From Mesorhizobium_B sp963522145 (lineage in GTDB: Bacteria > Pseudomonadota > Alphaproteobacteria > Rhizobiales > Rhizobiaceae), in NCBI GenBank assembly GCA_963522145.1, contig CAUQXI010000019.1, positions 1 through 64,000 on the forward strand: a stretch of 64,000 bases of DNA, in the 5' to 3' direction. Position 1 is the stretch's first letter. Each line of letters begins with the position of its first letter. Below are positions 17,975-26,665 of the stretch, in pieces. The notes under the pieces are model-generated. The model had not been told where the DNA came from, ran no database searches, and worked only from the letters and a program-made list of their open reading frames with translations. Made by a program: the position numbers and the translations under genes.

Positions 17975-18006
17975 ACCGGTTGCGACTTTATCGCGACCGG
18001 TTTTTT
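17975..18006 (+). terminator. Intrinsic terminator between the SAM-II element and metZ
   Basis: An 11-bp stem (17975-17985 with 17991-18001, one G-U pair) with a 5-base loop, followed by six T residues. It lies after the riboswitch and 19 bases before the TTG start of metZ, where a SAM-controlled attenuator would sit. Confidence 0.85.
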
Positions 18007-18024
18007 GTTTTGGAGATCGCAGTC

Positions 18025-19218
18025 TTGGCCGACACACGGAATTGGCGCCCCGCAACCCGGCTCGTGCACGAAGGCACGCTGCGTTCGGGCTTCGGGGAAA
18101 CGTCCGAGGCGATTTTTCTCACGCAGGGCTTCGTTTACGACACGGCGGAGGGTGCCGAAGCGCGCTTCAAGGGCGAGGAACCCGGCTTCATCTATTCGCG
18201 TTATGCGAACCCCACCACCGACATGTTCGAAAGGCGCATGTGCGCGCTGGAAGGTGCGGAGGACGCGCGCGCGACCTCGTCGGGCATGGCGGCCGTGGCG
18301 GCGGCGCTTCTTTGCAGCGTCAAGGCGGGCGACCATTTGGTGGCGGCGCGCGCGCTGTTCGGCTCGTGCCGCTGGGTGATCGAAACCCTGATGCCGCGAT
18401 ACGGGATCGACTTCACGCTGGTGGACGGGCGCGATCTTTCCGCATGGGAAGCGGCGGTGAAGCCGAACACCAGGCTCTTCTTTCTCGAAAGCCCGACCAA
18501 TCCGACGCTCGAACTGGTGGACATCGCCGGTGTGGCGGAGATCGCCAACCGGAGCGGCGCTCGGGTGGTGGTGGATAATGTGTTCGCCACGCCGCTGCAG
18601 CAGAAGCCTCTGGAGCTCGGCGCGCATGTGGTGGTTTATTCGGCGACCAAGCATATTGACGGCCAGGGGCGCTGCCTGGGCGGCGTGATCCTGTCGGACA
18701 AGGAATGGATCGACAAGAACCTGCACGACTATTTCCGGCATACGGGTCCGAGCCTGTCGCCCTTCAACGCCTGGACGCTGCTCAAGGGGCTTGAAACCCT
18801 GCCGCTGCGCGTGTGCCAGCAGACAGAAAACGCCGGACGCGTGGCCGACTTCCTGGCCGAACAGCCCGGCATCGCGCGCGTGATCTATCCCGGACGCGAC
18901 GATCACCCACAGGCGGCACTCGTGCGCCGGCAGATGAAGGGCGGCTCGACGCTGATCTGCTTCGAGCTGGAAGGGGGCAAGCCAGCCGCCTTCGCCTTCG
19001 AGAACGCGCTGCGCGTGATCCGCATCTCCAACAATCTGGGCGACTCCAAGAGCCTCGTCACCCATCCGGCGACCACCACGCACAAGAACCTGACGGATGA
19101 GGCGCGCGCCGAGCTCGGCATCAGTCCCGGCACGGTGCGGTTGTCGCTCGGGCTGGAAGACGCCGAAGACCTGCTGGAAGACATCGAAGCGGGGCTGAAG
19201 GCGGCGCTCCGCGCCTAG
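18025..19218 (+). CDS. metZ: O-succinylhomoserine sulfhydrylase
   Basis: A 397-residue Cys/Met-metabolism PLP enzyme that makes homocysteine from O-succinylhomoserine and sulfide. It shows YSRYANPTTDMFERR, the SSGMAA loop, ESPTNPTLE, VDNVFATP, and the cofactor lysine K209 in YSATKHIDGQGR. No ATG or GTG fits the family N-terminus (LADTRNWRPATRLVH); I chose the TTG at 18025, with GGAG 10 bases before it. A SAM-II riboswitch and terminator precede it, which supports a methionine role. Stop overlaps the convergent gene by four bases. Confidence 0.92.
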   Translation: MADTRNWRPATRLVHEGTLRSGFGETSEAIFLTQGFVYDTAEGAEARFKGEEPGFIYSRYANPTTDMFERRMCALEGAEDARATSSGMAAVAAALLCSVKAGDHLVAARALFGSCRWVIETLMPRYGIDFTLVDGRDLSAWEAAVKPNTRLFFLESPTNPTLELVDIAGVAEIANRSGARVVVDNVFATPLQQKPLELGAHVVVYSATKHIDGQGRCLGGVILSDKEWIDKNLHDYFRHTGPSLSPFNAWTLLKGLETLPLRVCQQTENAGRVADFLAEQPGIARVIYPGRDDHPQAALVRRQMKGGSTLICFELEGGKPAAFAFENALRVIRISNNLGDSKSLVTHPATTTHKNLTDEARAELGISPGTVRLSLGLEDAEDLLEDIEAGLKAALRA

Positions 19219-19817
19219 AGCACTCGCCATGCCAGCACCAGCCGTGACAGCGTCGTGTAGACGGTGAGCGCGGCAAAGGCCCAGGCGAGAAGGGGAAACC
19301 AGGCGGGGAACAGGCACATGGCCGCAAAAACGAGGATGGTTTCCGTGGCTTCCGCGAGGCCCGTAGTGAAGAAGAGCGATTTTGGTCCCCGCGCTTCCGT
19401 TGAAAGCCCCCGCTTCTCAGCCATCACGGCAAAGGCCAGGAAGCTCGCTCCGTTGACATAAAAGGCAAGCAGCAGGGCGGCGCCGGCAACGGCGTTCAGG
19501 GCGAGGTCGAACAGCACGAAGCCGAAGGGAACCGCGCCGTAGAAGGCGAAGTCCAGAACGATGTCGAGCAAACCGCCACGGTCCGTGCGGCCCCGCACTT
19601 TGGCCACCGCACCGTCGAGCCCGTCGCCCAAGCGGCTGAGCAGGATCAGAATGAGGGCGAGGGGAAACCAGCCTAAGGCGATTGCCGCCGCCCCCGCGAT
19701 GCCGAGTCCGAAGCTGGCGAAGGTCACAGCGTCGGCGTGGACGCCCCGGCCGGCCAAGGTTCGGCCCGCCGCGTCAAGCGCGGGATCGAGCCTCCGCCGC
19801 GCCCATCCATCAAGCAT
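19215..19817 (-). CDS. CDP-alcohol phosphatidyltransferase family protein
   Basis: A 200-residue membrane enzyme of the family that joins a CDP-activated lipid or alcohol to a polar alcohol. The catalytic signature is present as DGLDGAVAKVRGRTDRGGLLDIVLD, the family D-G-x2-A-R motif with Lys in place of the Arg. About six membrane helices follow. ATG at 19817 has AGGAGAA before it; the extension to 19868 looks artificial. Substrate unknown (phosphatidylglycerol or related lipids possible). Convergent with metZ. Confidence 0.85.
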   Translation of the reverse strand: MLDGWARRRLDPALDAAGRTLAGRGVHADAVTFASFGLGIAGAAAIALGWFPLALILILLSRLGDGLDGAVAKVRGRTDRGGLLDIVLDFAFYGAVPFGFVLFDLALNAVAGAALLLAFYVNGASFLAFAVMAEKRGLSTEARGPKSLFFTTGLAEATETILVFAAMCLFPAWFPLLAWAFAALTVYTTLSRLVLAWRVL

Positions 19818-19912
19818 CGCCTGTTCTCCTATGGGCTTGACGGCAGCAAGACGCCCGGCGACACCCATACGGAAACGTCATCGATCGATACACCGTCAGA
19901 TCAAGCAGCCCC

Positions 19913-20305
19913 ATGTACCGCTCCGTCACAAACGGCCTCAGCGTCGAGGTCGAGCCCTTCTTCCTTCCGGCACGCTCCAACCCGGATGAGAGCCATTACG
20001 TCTGGGCCTACCGGGTGACGATCGAAAACGAAAGCGAGCGGACGGTCCAGCTCTTGTCGCGCTTCTGGCGCATCACGGACGGCGCAGGGCATGTGGAAGA
20101 GGTGCGCGGCCCGGGCGTGGTCGGCGAGCAGCCGCGTCTCGAGCCGGGCGACAGCTTCCAGTACACGTCGGGCTGCCCGCTTCCGACGCCGTCCGGCATC
20201 ATGGTCGGGCATTATACGATGCGAACGGAAAACGGCGAAACCTTCGACATCGCCATTCCCGCCTTCTCGCTCGACCTGCCGGATGGGCCTCGCTCGCTGA
20301 ACTAA
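19913..20305 (+). CDS. apaG: ApaG (Co2+/Mg2+ efflux-associated protein)
   Basis: A 130-residue beta-sandwich protein of the ApaG/FN3-like family: SNPDESHYVWAYRVTIENES, the RFWRITDGAGHVEEVRGPGVVGEQP block and the C-terminal GHYTMRTENGETFDIAIP stretch are diagnostic. Reported roles elsewhere include Co2+ resistance and a link to diadenosine tetraphosphate metabolism, but the molecular activity is unclear. It is divergent from the phosphatidyltransferase gene and ends four bases before hslO, with which it converges. Confidence 0.95.
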   Translation: MYRSVTNGLSVEVEPFFLPARSNPDESHYVWAYRVTIENESERTVQLLSRFWRITDGAGHVEEVRGPGVVGEQPRLEPGDSFQYTSGCPLPTPSGIMVGHYTMRTENGETFDIAIPAFSLDLPDGPRSLN

Positions 20306-20308
20306 GAC

Positions 20309-21301
20309 TCACAAGGCCAGCTGGAATTCCGCCGGATCGAACTCGTATTCCGTCGAGCAGAACTCGCAGTTCACGCGGATCACGCCATCTTCCGTGCTGT
20401 CGCTGATCTCCTCGGCAGAGAAGCCATGCAACACTTCCGCGATGCGCTCGCGCGAGCAGGTGCATTCGTCCGCCACGGGCGCGTTGTCGAAGACGCGAAC
20501 GCCATGCTCGTGGAACAGGCGGAACAACAGACGCTCGGTGCCCACGGTAGGGTCGGTCAATTCGGCCGCGTCGACTGTTCCCATCAGCGCCAGCACCTCG
20601 CGCCAGCTGTTGTCGGTCACATCCTCGGCCTCATTCGCACCGTCGCCGCCCGGCAGGTCGGGCAGACGCAGGCGCTCAGGCGCTTCGGGCAGGAACTGGG
20701 CCAGAACGCCGCCTGCGCGCCAATGCTCGGCGCCGCCGGGCATGATTTGCTTGGCCACGCCGAGCCGCACCTCTGTCGGGATTTGCTCGGACTGGCGGAA
20801 ATAGCGTCGCGCGGCCTCCTCGAGCGAGGCGCCATCGAGCTCGACGATGCCCTGATAACGCTGCGTGTGGACGCCCTGATCGATGGTGAGCGCGAGCACG
20901 CCACGCCCCAGCAGCGCTTCGGGCGCGGCTTGGCCTTCCACCGCGGCCGCCTCGACCCGCTCGCGGTCGAAGCGGGCATAGGCACGCAACGCGCTCGGCG
21001 TGGAGAAATCCACGACAAGCATGTCCACCGGCCCGTCGGAACGCGTCTGGAAGATAAACTTGCCCTCGAACTTCAGCGACGTGCCGAGCAGCACCGTGAC
21101 GGTGATAGCTTCGGCCAGAAGACGCGCTACGGGCTCCGGATAATCGTGCCGACCCAGGATACCGTCCAGGATCGGCCCAAGCTGCACCGCGCGTCCGCGC
21201 ACATCCAGCGCTTCAACGGCAAAGGGCACCACATGATCGTCGCCGGCAAAGCCGAACTCGCCGAGGTGGGGTTCGGGATGAGAGGAGTGGGTAAGTTGCA
21301 T
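20309..21301 (-). CDS. hslO: Redox-regulated chaperone Hsp33
   Basis: 330 residues. The Hsp33 core has the LAEAITVTVLLGTSLKFEGKF region and the C-terminal redox switch CTC...CEFC (ECTCSRERI then CEFCSTEYEF), four cysteines that hold zinc when reduced and form disulfides under peroxide and heat, turning on holdase activity. ATG at 21301 is preceded by a plausible ribosome site; an in-frame extension to 21448 overlaps the argF stop side. It lies downstream of argD-argF on the same strand, about 115 bp away, as in many Rhizobiales. Confidence 0.94.
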   Translation of the reverse strand: MQLTHSSHPEPHLGEFGFAGDDHVVPFAVEALDVRGRAVQLGPILDGILGRHDYPEPVARLLAEAITVTVLLGTSLKFEGKFIFQTRSDGPVDMLVVDFSTPSALRAYARFDRERVEAAAVEGQAAPEALLGRGVLALTIDQGVHTQRYQGIVELDGASLEEAARRYFRQSEQIPTEVRLGVAKQIMPGGAEHWRAGGVLAQFLPEAPERLRLPDLPGGDGANEAEDVTDNSWREVLALMGTVDAAELTDPTVGTERLLFRLFHEHGVRVFDNAPVADECTCSRERIAEVLHGFSAEEISDSTEDGVIRVNCEFCSTEYEFDPAEFQLAL

Positions 21302-21417
21302 GGTCGGTCGTCCTTCCACTCGAACGCCATGTGCCGGAGCCAAGGGCTGCAGCAAGGCGGGAATGGTCGCGAAGCGGGATTGAAGTCGGCGGAAGATAGG
21401 AAGAGGAGGCGGTTGGA

Positions 21418-22347
21418 TCAACCTTGCGCGGGTGCTGCTTCCATGCACCAGGCGAGGATCGCCTTCTGGGCGTGGAGGCGGTTCTCAGCCTCGTCGAACA
21501 CGACCGATTGCGGCCCGTCCATCACCTCGTCCGTCACCTCCTCGCCGCGATGGGCGGGCAGGCAGTGCATAAACAGCGCATCGGGGGCCGCGCGCGCCAT
21601 CAGCGCCGCGTTCACCTGGTAGGGCAGAAACACGTTGTGGCCCCGCGCGCGGTGCTCCTGGTTCATCGACACCCAGGAGTCGGTCACCACGCAGTTCGCG
21701 CCCTCCACTGCGGCCTCGGGAGAGGCGTGGGCGCGAATGTCGCCCCCCTCGCCTCGCGCCCAGTCGGGGAAACGCGGCTGCGGCTCGCTGCCTTCGGGCA
21801 CCGCCATGTCGAGGCGGAAGCCGAAGCGGGCAGCGGCCTCGATCAGCGAATGGAGCACATTGTTGCCGTCGCCCGTCCAGGCGAAGCGCTTGCCCTCGAC
21901 AGGTCCGCGATGTTCCTCATAGGTCATCACATCGGCCATGATCTGGCAGGGATGGGTGTCGTCGGTCAGCCCGTTGATGACGGGCACATCCGCATGTTCC
22001 GTCAGTTCGATCAGGCGATGATGGTCCGTGGTGCGGATCATGATCGCGTCCACATAACGCGACAAAACGCGGGCCGTGTCCGCGATGGTTTCGGCGCGGC
22101 CGAGCTGCATGTCCGCGCCCGTCAGCACCAGGGTTTCGCCGCCGAGCTGCCGCATCGCGACGTCGAACGACACGCGGGTGCGGGTGGACGGCTTGTCGAA
22201 GATCATCGCGAGCACGCGGCCTTCCAGCGGGCGCGCCTTCTGCCCCGCCTTCAGCAGCCGCTTGCGCGTGCCGGCATCCTCCAGGATCGCGCGCAGCGTG
22301 GATGAGGAAACGGCGGACAGGTCCGTGAAGTGGCGCGGCGCAGCCAT
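21418..22347 (-). CDS. argF: Ornithine carbamoyltransferase
   Basis: A 309-residue enzyme of arginine synthesis, making citrulline from ornithine and carbamoyl phosphate. Signature motifs: STRTRVSF (residues 54-61, carbamoyl-phosphate loop), DDTHPCQIMAD, and the catalytic HCLPAHRGEE near residue 270. The start codon is five bases after the argD stop, so argD and argF form an operon. Length is typical of the anabolic trimeric enzyme. An upstream in-frame reading through argD is a shadow. Confidence 0.97.
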   Translation of the reverse strand: MAAPRHFTDLSAVSSSTLRAILEDAGTRKRLLKAGQKARPLEGRVLAMIFDKPSTRTRVSFDVAMRQLGGETLVLTGADMQLGRAETIADTARVLSRYVDAIMIRTTDHHRLIELTEHADVPVINGLTDDTHPCQIMADVMTYEEHRGPVEGKRFAWTGDGNNVLHSLIEAAARFGFRLDMAVPEGSEPQPRFPDWARGEGGDIRAHASPEAAVEGANCVVTDSWVSMNQEHRARGHNVFLPYQVNAALMARAAPDALFMHCLPAHRGEEVTDEVMDGPQSVVFDEAENRLHAQKAILAWCMEAAPAQG

Positions 22348-22352
22348 CGCGA

Positions 22353-23540
22353 TCAGTTCCGCGCTTGCGCCGCGAGCGCTTCGACGCCGTCGCGTATCCG
22401 CTTGAGGCCTTCGCGGATTTCCTCGTCGGAGATGTTGAGCGGCGGCAGGAGCCGGATCACGTTTTCGCCGGCAGACACGCTCAGCAGCTTCTGATCGCGC
22501 AGAGCCGCGGCCACCTGCCCGTTCGGAACGACGCATCTGAGGCCGAGCATGAGGCCGCTGCCGCGAATTTCCGCGATCACGCCTGGAAAGGTATCGGCGA
22601 TCTCGGCCAGTCCCTGCTTCATCAAAAGCGCCTTGCGGGCGACCTCGTCCAGGAAGCCATCCTCCAGCACCACATCGAGCACGGCATTGCCGACCGCCAT
22701 GGCAAGCGGGTTGCCGCCGAAGGTGGTGCCGTGAACGCCGGCCGTCATGCCGCTCGCGGCATCCGCGGTGGCGAGGCAGGCACCGAGCGGAAAGCCGCCG
22801 CCGATGCCCTTGGCGATCGCCATGATGTCGGGCGCAGCACCGGACCATTGATAGGCGAAGAGCTTGCCGGTGCGGCCGATGCCGCACTGGACCTCGTCAT
22901 AGATCAGGAGCAGGCCGCGATCGTCGCACAGGGCGCGCAGTTTCTGGAGGAAGGCGGCGGAAACGGGACGGATGCCGCCCTCGCCCTGCACCGGCTCGAT
23001 CAGGATCGCCGCCGTTTCGGTCGTGACCGCGGCCTCAAGCGCGTTCCAGTCGTCGAAGGGCACCTGATCGAAGCCTTCGACCTTGGGTCCGAAGCCTTCG
23101 AGATATTTCTTCTGCCCGCCCGCCGCGATCGTTGCGAGCGTGCGGCCGTGGAAAGCGCCCTCGACCGAAAGGATGCGGTAACGTTCCGGAGCGCCGTGCG
23201 CATAGTGATAGCGGCGCGCGGTCTTCACGGCGCATTCGAGCGCTTCCGCGCCCGAATTGGTGAAGAACACCTTGTCGGCAAAGGTCTGCGCCGCAAGCCG
23301 CTCGGCGAGCCGAGTCTGCTCCGGGATCTCATAAAGGTTGGACACATGCCAGAGCCGGCCGGCCTGCGCCGTCAGCGCTTCCACGAGATGGGGATGAGCG
23401 TGGCCCAGCGAATTGACGGCGATGCCGGCCGCGAAGTCGAGGTAGCGCTCGCCGTCCGCCGTTTCCAGCCAGACGCCATTTCCTCGCTCGAAGGCCAGCG
23501 GCGCGCGGGAGAATGTGTCGTAAAGGGCGGATGCGGCCAT
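22353..23540 (-). CDS. argD: Acetylornithine aminotransferase
   Basis: A 395-residue class-III PLP aminotransferase that converts N-acetylglutamate semialdehyde to acetylornithine (and can serve in lysine synthesis). Visible motifs are VWLETADGERYLDFAAGI at the start, IYDEVQCGIGRTG with the cofactor aspartate, and the lysine in AIAKGIGGGFPLGA near residue 245. It leads the argD-argF operon. The roughly 400 bp before it are shared with the divergent gcrA promoter region. Confidence 0.97.
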   Translation of the reverse strand: MAASALYDTFSRAPLAFERGNGVWLETADGERYLDFAAGIAVNSLGHAHPHLVEALTAQAGRLWHVSNLYEIPEQTRLAERLAAQTFADKVFFTNSGAEALECAVKTARRYHYAHGAPERYRILSVEGAFHGRTLATIAAGGQKKYLEGFGPKVEGFDQVPFDDWNALEAAVTTETAAILIEPVQGEGGIRPVSAAFLQKLRALCDDRGLLLIYDEVQCGIGRTGKLFAYQWSGAAPDIMAIAKGIGGGFPLGACLATADAASGMTAGVHGTTFGGNPLAMAVGNAVLDVVLEDGFLDEVARKALLMKQGLAEIADTFPGVIAEIRGSGLMLGLRCVVPNGQVAAALRDQKLLSVSAGENVIRLLPPLNISDEEIREGLKRIRDGVEALAAQARN

Positions 23541-23944
23541 GGCCTCCGGTCTTTCCCCAAAGCGCGACCGCCTTCAAAGGAGAACGGACGCAAAAAATCA
23601 AAAAGCCGCCCGAGACGAGGCGGCCAAGGCTTTTCGATAGCGAAATCCCGGCCTCAGAGTCAACGCGTAAAAGCCTAGACGTGCAAGGTTTTCCGATGCC
23701 GCGCCAAGTTGCGGGCCAGGCTCCGCCATGATCAACGGCGGATCAACCAGCCTTGGGGAAAACCCAAAAAAGCGATTCATGTCTTCGGATGGACTCTTGT
23801 CACGGAGTCACTGCCTCGGATAATCTCGGACCGATCGAAAACAGATTTCCTGCGGCGAAATCGATCCCCAATAGTTGTGTTCGACATCTGGAAATTCACC
23901 TTCCGGGTGACGGGATGATCGCCGCCGTTGTCGAGGAGATGGTC
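23541..23944. promoter_or_regulatory. argD/gcrA intergenic region with clustered GANTC sites
   Basis: Four CcrM-type GANTC sequences lie here: GAGTC 23657-23661, GATTC 23774-23778, GACTC 23792-23796 and GAGTC 23805-23809, three of them within 36 bp. GANTC is the site methylated by CcrM in this class, and GcrA is known to act at methylated GANTC promoters, so the region may let gcrA sense its own replication timing. I see no convincing ORF; short frames on both strands look like shadows. Confidence 0.5.
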
Positions 23945-24517
23945 ATGAATTGGACCGATGAACGGGTCGAGCTCCTGAGCAAGCTGTGGGGCGAGGGCCT
24001 GAGCGCGAGCCAGATCGCAGCCCAGCTCGGCGGCGTCAGCCGCAACGCCGTGATCGGAAAGGTTCATCGCCTGAAGCTGAGCAATCGCGGCCGCGCAGCC
24101 GCAGCGCCCGCAGCCAAAAAGAAGCCCGTACCGGTAGCAGCCGTTTCGGCAGGCGCCGCGTCGGTCACGATGGCCGCAGGCTCCGCGCACATGATTTCAA
24201 AGGCAGTGGTCGCCGCAGCGCAGGTGATGCGCCCCATGACCTCGGCGATCGGGGCAACCGCTCTTCAAGCGGCCTTCGAGGTCGAGCCGCAGGTGCTTCG
24301 CGTAGTTCAGCGCCCGTCCGACAATGTGGTCGTGCCGATCTCGCGCCGGTTGCGCCTCGTTCAGCTCAGTGAGCGCACCTGCAAATGGCCGAACGGCGAT
24401 CCGCTTTCAGAGGATTTCAGCTTCTGCGGCAATGATTGTGCCGATACCGGGCCTTATTGCCGCTATCATGCGAAGATCGCCTTCCAGCCCGCTTCGGAGC
24501 GCCGGCGCATCCGCTGA
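23945..24517 (+). CDS. gcrA: GcrA cell-cycle regulator
   Basis: 190 residues. The N-terminus MNWTDERVELLSKLW and the following SASQIAAQLGGVSRNAVIGKVHRL helix-turn-helix are the GcrA signature. The C-terminal block (RRLRLVQLSERTCKWPNGDP, FSFCGNDCADTGPYCRYH) is the sigma-70-contacting region with its cysteines. GcrA is a cofactor of sigma70 RNA polymerase at GANTC-methylated promoters in alphaproteobacteria. I chose the ATG at 23945 for the conserved start; the reading frame extends upstream to 23753 but without family similarity. Confidence 0.95.
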   Translation: MNWTDERVELLSKLWGEGLSASQIAAQLGGVSRNAVIGKVHRLKLSNRGRAAAAPAAKKKPVPVAAVSAGAASVTMAAGSAHMISKAVVAAAQVMRPMTSAIGATALQAAFEVEPQVLRVVQRPSDNVVVPISRRLRLVQLSERTCKWPNGDPLSEDFSFCGNDCADTGPYCRYHAKIAFQPASERRRIR

Positions 24518-24560
24518 GGCGGCTTCCGCATCGATCAAGGCAGAGGCGCCGAGTAGGTTT

Positions 24561-25277
24561 TCAGAAGCCTGCTTCCCCCGCAGCCAGCGCGTGGGACAGG
24601 TCGTCCTTCGGACGCTCGGGCGGCATCTCGTGCCCGGTCACCATCTGGAACACCGTCTCGGCGATATTGGTGGCATGATCGCCGATGCGCTCGAAATTCT
24701 TGATGCAGAAAAGAAGATGGGTCGATGCCGTGATCGTGGACGGCTCGTTCATCATGCGCGCGAGAAGAGCGCCAAACAGAGCGGTGAAGGCCCGGTCGAT
24801 CTCGCGGTCGCGATTCCGCATGGCGGATAATGGAGCCACGGTGCGCGCCGCATAGGCGTCGAGCACATCCTTGAGCTGAAGCAGCGCGCCCTCCCCGAGC
24901 GCGCCCAGGCTTCCGCCCAGTTCGGGCGACGGGTCGCCCCCGATCGCGTCGACCCGCTTCGCCACGTTCTTTGCCAGATCGCCGACACGCTCGAGGTCCG
25001 ATGCGATGCGGATGGCTGCGATGATCTCGCGCAGGTCGCCCGCGATCGGCTGGCGGCGCGCAATCAGGCTGACTGCCGCCTCATCCACCTCGCGCTGCGC
25101 CCGGTCCAGAGCCGCATCCGCCGCGACCACGTTTCGGGCAAGCTCGGCATCCGCGCTGATGAGGGCCGCCATCGCGTTCTCGACCATGCGCTCGGCTTGG
25201 CCGCCCATGGCCGCGATGCGGCGCGACAATGCCTGAAGTTCCGCACTGAAAGCGCCGACGATATGGGCTGAACGCAT
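24561..25277 (-). CDS. phoU: Phosphate signalling protein PhoU
   Basis: 238 residues made of two three-helix PhoU bundles (residues about 15-105 and 115-215) with repeated E/D-rich metal-binding segments (EVDEAAVSLIARRQP, DHATNIAETVFQMVTG). PhoU links the Pst transporter to PhoR and keeps the Pho regulon off when phosphate is plentiful. The ATG at 25277 is preceded by GAGGCT. It follows phoR on the same strand after 94 bp; there is a half-match to a Pho box (CTGTCAC) near 25330-25340 on the minus strand, too weak to rely on. Confidence 0.93.
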   Translation of the reverse strand: MRSAHIVGAFSAELQALSRRIAAMGGQAERMVENAMAALISADAELARNVVAADAALDRAQREVDEAAVSLIARRQPIAGDLREIIAAIRIASDLERVGDLAKNVAKRVDAIGGDPSPELGGSLGALGEGALLQLKDVLDAYAARTVAPLSAMRNRDREIDRAFTALFGALLARMMNEPSTITASTHLLFCIKNFERIGDHATNIAETVFQMVTGHEMPPERPKDDLSHALAAGEAGF

Positions 25278-25371
25278 CGCACGAGCCTCCGTCCCGGTTG
25301 CGAGGTCAAGCTTCGCAGCCTTTATCATCATTGTGACAGGACCATAACGAGCCGGCGAAGGATTTATGGCC

Positions 25372-26661
25372 TTAACGCGCGGGGAACCGCAATGTGAAGG
25401 TCGAGCCCTGACCAAGGGCGGACTCGACCCCAAGCCGGGCGTGGTGGCGGGTGGCGATATGCTTGACGATCGCCAGCCCCAGTCCGGTCCCGCGGCGGGT
25501 TCGGCTTGACTGCGGATCGGCGCGATAAAAGCGCTCCGTGATGCGCGGCAGGTGCTCGGGCGCGATGCCCCCGCCCCAGTCCCGCACCGCGAATTCAGGT
25601 TCTCCCGCCGTGTTGCGCCCCAAGGTGACCAGCACGCGCTTGCCTTCCGCTCCGTAGCGGCAGGCGTTCTCGATAAGGTTTTCGACCACCTGGAAAAGCT
25701 CGTCGCGGCTTCCCCCGACCTCGATGCTGTCGGGTCCGAGCTCCGTTTCGATCACGATGCCGCTTTGCTCGGCGAGTGGCGCAAGCGCGCTTGTGACGTT
25801 TCGGATTACCGCGCCGAGATCGACCGGCTGACCGAGATCGAGATAGGGCCGCGACTCCAAGCGTGACAGCGACAGAAGGTCGTCGATCAGCCGCGACATG
25901 CGCGCGGTCTGTTCCTGGATGATGTCGAGAAACTTTTCTCGTGCCCGCACATCGTCGCGGGCGGGGCCGCGCAGCGTTTCCACGAAGCCTGCGATGGAGG
26001 CGAGCGGCGTGCGCAGCTCATGGCTGGCATTGGCGACGAAGTCGGCCCGCATCCGGTCGATCCGGCGGGCTTCCCCGAGCTCGCGGAAGGTGAGCGCGAA
26101 GAAGTTGTCGTCGAGGCGGGCGGCGGCGACGTGGAAGGTGCGGTCGAGCGGCAGGCGTTCGGAAAACTCTGCCTCTCCGCGCTCAACATCGCCCGAAAGG
26201 AGGCTTGCGACCAGCGCCTGCATCTCGGGCGCGCGAAAGCGCAAGGGCACCGACAGCCCGGAAGCCAGCGCGCCGAACTCGGCATGGGCGGCGGGATTGG
26301 CATGAAGAAGAAAGCCGCCCGCGTCGATCACCAGCAACGGGTCGGGCACTGCAGCGGACAAGGCCTCAGTCGACACGGCAGCAAGGCCTTCGCGAATATC
26401 CGCGGTTGGCTGCAAAGGCCCGATCGGCTGCGTTTTCGGCCCGAACAGACATGCGATGCCGCCAACGGCAAGGAGACCGATACCTGGCCACAGGCTTGCA
26501 TCGCCGGCCCAACGTCCAAGCAGCAGGCCGACCCCTGCCCCGAGAAAAAGGGCGGCAATCATACGGCTCCACGCTCGGAAATCCTCTTCGCCCGTCACAA
26601 CTGCACTGTCCTTTGTGTCTGCCGCTGGATTTGAGAGCGCACCAAGCCTAGCATGGCGCAT
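25372..26661 (-). CDS. phoR: Phosphate-regulon sensor histidine kinase PhoR
   Basis: A 429-residue membrane sensor kinase: two N-terminal helices (residues about 33-75), a PAS-like domain (VPDPLLVIDAGGFLLHANPAA), the dimerisation/phosphoacceptor motif FVANASHELRTPLASI, and an ATPase domain with NLIENACRYG, DWGGGI and GTGLGLAIVKHI (N, G1, G2 boxes). It should phosphorylate PhoB in response to phosphate limitation; phoB is not in the window. Start uncertain: ATG 26661 is used, but upstream ATG 26667 or a GTG near 26598 are possible. It starts back-to-back with the PPK2 gene. Confidence 0.9.
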   Translation of the reverse strand: MRHARLGALSNPAADTKDSAVVTGEEDFRAWSRMIAALFLGAGVGLLLGRWAGDASLWPGIGLLAVGGIACLFGPKTQPIGPLQPTADIREGLAAVSTEALSAAVPDPLLVIDAGGFLLHANPAAHAEFGALASGLSVPLRFRAPEMQALVASLLSGDVERGEAEFSERLPLDRTFHVAAARLDDNFFALTFRELGEARRIDRMRADFVANASHELRTPLASIAGFVETLRGPARDDVRAREKFLDIIQEQTARMSRLIDDLLSLSRLESRPYLDLGQPVDLGAVIRNVTSALAPLAEQSGIVIETELGPDSIEVGGSRDELFQVVENLIENACRYGAEGKRVLVTLGRNTAGEPEFAVRDWGGGIAPEHLPRITERFYRADPQSSRTRRGTGLGLAIVKHIATRHHARLGVESALGQGSTFTLRFPAR

Positions 26662-26665
26662 TATC

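Noticed and set aside
23513..23731. Small frame in the argD/gcrA gap
   Set aside because: Overlaps the argD start region, is basic and low-complexity, and would cover the GANTC sites; no support.
25325..25345. Pho box before phoU
   Set aside because: Only one half-site (CTGTCAC) matches; the second half agrees in three of seven bases.
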